In this document: positions 61,326 through 64,000 of the stretch, piece after piece | Position numbering within the stretch: position 1 is the first letter of the stretch | How the letters are laid out: every line of letters starts with the position of its first letter | Origin: Streptacidiphilus jiangxiensis | Lineage (GTDB): Bacteria; Actinomycetota; Actinomycetes; Streptomycetales; Streptomycetaceae | Direction: 5' to 3' | Assembly (NCBI RefSeq): GCF_900109465.1 | Contig: NZ_FOAZ01000012.1 | Coordinates: 186,001 to 250,000 of the forward strand | Length of the DNA: 64,000 bases | The notes under the pieces: model-generated | What the model was told of the DNA's origin: nothing | The model's database searches: none | What the model saw: only the letters and a program-made list of their open reading frames with translations | Program-made: the position numbers and the translations under genes

Positions 61326-62699
61326 TCAGACCATCGTGTCCAGGATCTCGCGGACCATCTCCATGGTCGTGCCCGGGTGCAGGAACGCGAAGCGGGCGAC
61401 GACCTCGCCCTCCCAGCCGGTCGGGGTGACGAAGCCGGTCTGGTCGGCGAGCAGGCGCTCGGACCAGGCGTAGTAGTCCTTCGCCGTCCAGCCCTTGCGC
61501 CGGTAGACCACGCTGGACAGCTCCGGCTCGCGGACGACCTCCAGGTCCGGGTACTCGGCGCGGATCAGCGCGGCGGTGTCGCGGGCCAGCGCGATGCCGG
61601 TCTCGATCGCCTCGGAGTAGGCGTCGGTGCCGTGCACGGCCAGCGAGAACCAGAGCGGCAGGCCGCGGGCGCGCCGGGTGAGGTGGTAGGCGTAGTCGGT
61701 CGGGTTCCACTCCTGGTCGTGGTCGGCGGTGTGCAGCACGTCCAGGTAGGAGGCGTCCTGGGTGTGCACGGCCTTGGCCAGGCGCGGGTCGCGGTAGATC
61801 AGCGCGGCGCAGTCGAACGGCGCGAAGAGCCACTTGTGCGGGTCGACGACGAAGGAGTCGGCGTGCTCGATGCCGCGGTACTTCTCCCGCACCGAGGGCG
61901 CGAAGAGACCGGCGCCGCCGTAGGCGCCGTCGACGTGGAACCACAGGCCGTGCTCGCGGGCGACCTCGGCGATGCCGGCCAGGTCGTCGACGATGCCGGC
62001 GTTGGTGGTGCCCGCGGTGCCGACCACAGCGATGATCGTGCCCGGGTCCTCGTCGGCGGCGATGGCCGCGCGCAGCGCCTCGCCGGTCAGGCGGTGGTTC
62101 ACCGTCGGGACGACGAGCTTCTCGACGCCGATGATGTTGAGGGTGTTGGTGACCGAGGAGTGGGTCTGGTCGCTGACCGCGACGCGCAGCCGCGCGCCGA
62201 TGCCGACGCCGAGGCGCTGGCGGGCGACGTCACGGGCGACGACGAGCGCGGAGAGGTTGCCGGCCGAACCGCCGGAGACGAAGCAGCCGCCGGCGGTGGC
62301 GGGCAGCCCGGCCCGGTCCGCTATCAGGCGCAGCACCTGGTTCTCGGCGGCGATGGCGCCGGCCGCCTCCAGCCAGGAGATGCCCTGGAGCGAGGCGCAG
62401 GAGACCACCATGTCGAACAGCAGCGCGGCCTTGGTCGGCGCGCAGGGGATGAAGGACAGGTAGCGGGGGCTGTCGGCGGAGATGACGGCCCGCGACAGCT
62501 CGTGGTCGTAGAGCTTGAGCACGTCCGCAGGATCGTTTCCGCGGTCGCTGAGCAGGCCGTCCAGCGCGGCGCCCAGCTTCTCGCCGTCGCCCGGGTGGTC
62601 CAGCGGGACCGGGTCGTACTGCAGGCGCTCCCGCATGTAGTCGAAGACCAGGTCGACCATGCGGGCGTCGTACCGGTGCATGCGGTCGGCGTGGGGCAC
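61326..62699 (-). CDS. PLP-dependent group II amino-acid decarboxylase
   Basis: A 457-residue decarboxylase of the aromatic/2,4-diaminobutyrate class. The substrate-site AASLQGISWLEAAG-like stretch, the WFHVDGAYGGAGLF aspartate and the PLP lysine in FVVDPHKWLFAPFDC are clear. The product would be an amine from tryptophan, tyrosine, phenylalanine or a similar amino acid. GTG 62699 has AAGGA seven bases upstream. An Lrp/AsnC gene on the same strand lies just upstream (138-base gap) and may adjust it to amino acid supply. Confidence 0.9.
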   Translation of the reverse strand: MPHADRMHRYDARMVDLVFDYMRERLQYDPVPLDHPGDGEKLGAALDGLLSDRGNDPADVLKLYDHELSRAVISADSPRYLSFIPCAPTKAALLFDMVVSCASLQGISWLEAAGAIAAENQVLRLIADRAGLPATAGGCFVSGGSAGNLSALVVARDVARQRLGVGIGARLRVAVSDQTHSSVTNTLNIIGVEKLVVPTVNHRLTGEALRAAIAADEDPGTIIAVVGTAGTTNAGIVDDLAGIAEVAREHGLWFHVDGAYGGAGLFAPSVREKYRGIEHADSFVVDPHKWLFAPFDCAALIYRDPRLAKAVHTQDASYLDVLHTADHDQEWNPTDYAYHLTRRARGLPLWFSLAVHGTDAYSEAIETGIALARDTAALIRAEYPDLEVVREPELSSVVYRRKGWTAKDYYAWSERLLADQTGFVTPTGWEGEVVARFAFLHPGTTMEMVREILDTMV

Positions 62700-62836
62700 G
62701 GGAGTTCCTTCGGTGCACAGGGGGTGAGGGGCAATGCCACCCTAGGCACCACACCGCGCACGCCGCCTGTCGGAACCGTGCGGCCCGCGCACGATTCCTG
62801 CGCAGTCAGGCCACTCGGCGAAGGATTCCCAAGCGA

Positions 62837-63301
62837 TCAACCGATCAGTCGGCTGAGGGCGACGGTGCTGCGGCTGCGCTGCACGCCGGGCTCGCGCCGG
62901 ATCCGCTCGATGACCGCCTCCAGGTGCCGCATGTCCGCCGCGCGCAGATGGACCAGCGCGTCCGCGTCGCCGGTCACCGTCCAGGCGGCGACGACCTCGG
63001 GGAACTGCCGCAGCGAGGAGAGGATCTCCTCGGGCGGGGTGCGCTCACGGCAGAAGACCTCGACGAAGGCCTCCGTCGTCCAGTCCAGCACGCCCGGGTC
63101 GAGCACCACGGTGAAGCCGCGCACCACGCCGCGCTCGCGCAGCCGGTCGACGCGGCGCTTGACCGCGGTGGCGGAGAGGTTCACCAGCAGACCGATCTCC
63201 GCATAGGAGGCCCGTCCGTCCCGCCCGAGCAGTTCCAGCACCCTGCGGTCGACGTCGTCGAGGCTGGCGGCAGGACTGATCGGCGTTCTCGGTGCTGGCA
63301 C
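62837..63301 (-). CDS. Lrp/AsnC-family transcriptional regulator
   Basis: A 154-residue regulator with an N-terminal helix-turn-helix (about 15-60, LDDVDRRVLELLGRDGRASY, SATAVKRRVDRLRERGVV) and a C-terminal RAM effector domain (about 75-150). It would bind an amino acid and control nearby genes, most likely the decarboxylase downstream. The GTG start has AAAGG about eight bases upstream. A GCGCA...TGCGC inverted repeat in the gap is a possible binding site. Confidence 0.92.
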   Translation of the reverse strand: MPAPRTPISPAASLDDVDRRVLELLGRDGRASYAEIGLLVNLSATAVKRRVDRLRERGVVRGFTVVLDPGVLDWTTEAFVEVFCRERTPPEEILSSLRQFPEVVAAWTVTGDADALVHLRAADMRHLEAVIERIRREPGVQRSRSTVALSRLIG

Positions 63302-63328
63302 ACGCCCAGCCTTTCACAGGTCACGCCG

Positions 63329-64000
63329 TCACAGGTCGCCCGACGCCTCCTCGCCCTGGAGCTTGTGGATCACGATGCCGAGCGCCACCGAGGCCGCGCA
63401 GACGATGCCGGCCACCAGCACCGTCGGCGAGACCAGCACCAGCGCCGCGCTCACCGGCAGCACCCACAGCGCCACCCCGCGCTTGGTGTGGCGCGAGTGC
63501 AGCGCCCAGACCGTGAACAGGTAGACGGCGGCCGGAACCGTGACCGCCAGGGTGGCCGTGTGCGCCGCGACGTGCGCCTTGCCGACCGCGTGCTCGACGG
63601 CCACCTCCAGCCCGGCGCCGATCGCGGCGGCGGACAGGAAGACCAGGTAGTGGCCGTAGCCCCAGACGAAGGCCCGCCGGTTGCCGCTCAGATGCTCCTC
63701 CACCGACCGGGCGAAGTAGATCCACCAGGCGGAGAAGCAGATCAGCAGCCCGCCCGCCGCGATCGGCAGCAGCTGCCCGACCGCCTCGTGCTCGTCCACC
63801 GCCGACTGGACCGCGATGGTCGCCGCCGAGACCGACTCCCCCAGCACGATCAGCGTGAAGCAGCCGTACCGCTCCGCGATGTGCCCGGGATGCCAGGCCG
63901 TCGCGGCCGGCCGCTCCGCGAAGACCGGGACCGCCAGCTCGCCCACCACGCCGACCAGGAAGGTCGGCAGCTTCGCCTGGCCCGGGATGTCGAGCATCCA
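63329..64000 (-). CDS. Low temperature requirement protein A (LtrA) family, partial
   Basis: The C-terminal 223 residues of a polytopic membrane protein; the 5' end lies beyond the window edge at 64000. Six hydrophobic helices are visible. The motif HIAERYGCFTLIVLGESV is the LtrA hallmark, as is the following WWIYFARSVEEH segment. LtrA was named in Listeria for growth in the cold; its molecular role is not known. It ends 28 bases before the Lrp gene start. Confidence 0.9.
   Translation of the reverse strand, partial: WMLDIPGQAKLPTFLVGVVGELAVPVFAERPAATAWHPGHIAERYGCFTLIVLGESVSAATIAVQSAVDEHEAVGQLLPIAAGGLLICFSAWWIYFARSVEEHLSGNRRAFVWGYGHYLVFLSAAAIGAGLEVAVEHAVGKAHVAAHTATLAVTVPAAVYLFTVWALHSRHTKRGVALWVLPVSAALVLVSPTVLVAGIVCAASVALGIVIHKLQGEEASGDL

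Overview
The window is chromosomal DNA from a high-GC actinomycete, most likely a member of the Streptomycetaceae (Streptomyces, Kitasatospora or Streptacidiphilus). The evidence is strong G/C preference at third codon positions, many GTG and some TTG starts, frequent ATGA/GTGA/TGATG gene overlaps, an actinobacterial qcrCAB-ctaCDEF respiratory locus with a 132-residue subunit IV, DUF5304 and SARP proteins, and short palindromic repeats at convergent gene ends. No rRNA, tRNA, phage, insertion sequence or CRISPR array was seen.

Layout. (1) 1-9.4 kb: end of an unidentified gene, a MacRS-like two-component pair with a PlsC-type acyltransferase, a divergent esterase and membrane protein, an EEP-family phosphatase, the ROK glucokinase glkA, a DUF5304 protein, an ArsA-like ATPase with a degenerate P-loop coupled to a SRPBCC protein, and a metallophosphoesterase. 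(2) 9.5-22.6 kb: envelope and glycan functions. fadD and the PimB-like mannosyltransferase flank a four-gene cassette (giant secreted propeller/lectin protein, GT2, two GT-C transferases); a GT87 mannosyltransferase follows. (3) 22.6-27.8 kb: peptidoglycan hydrolase cluster of three paralogous NlpC/P60 proteins and a Tat-exported HExxH peptidase; one P60 gene has a ydaO-type (c-di-AMP) riboswitch leader. (4) 27.9-37.8 kb: NYN-domain protein, zinc-ribbon protein, rhomboid protease, stand-alone AsnC ligand domain, SufS-like enzyme, a large SARP/NB-ARC/TPR regulator divergent from a small cysteine-rich secreted protein, trpD and an atypical receiver protein. (5) 38.0-52.2 kb: the aerobic respiratory chain. 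ctaE-qcrC-qcrA-qcrB run rightward and ctaC-ctaD-ctaF leftward; between them lie an L,D-transpeptidase lipoprotein and three accessory genes (membrane esterase, NCS1 permease, and an MFS exporter fused to a TetR-like ligand domain). (6) 52.2-64 kb: cysteine desulfurase-TusA fusion, PfkB kinase, lipoprotein, ErpA, PadR regulator with a perfect operator-like repeat facing an ABC exporter, GNAT acetyltransferase, PLP decarboxylase with an Lrp regulator, and part of an LtrA protein.

How it fits together. The backbone (acyltransferase, ArsA-like ATPase, SRPBCC protein, FadD, PimB, GT87, NlpC/P60, TrpD, CtaE, QcrCAB, CtaF, CtaC, adenosine-kinase-like PfkB, HesB protein) matches in content and broad order the mycobacterial Rv2181-Rv2204c neighbourhood as I recall it. 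It joins envelope lipid/mannoside synthesis, wall remodelling, the cytochrome bcc-aa3 branch and Fe-S/sulfur supply. Genes not expected from that backbone, namely the 11.5-20.1 kb glycan cassette, the SARP pair and the 42.3-47.3 kb transporter block, look like lineage-specific insertions and hold the most unusual proteins.
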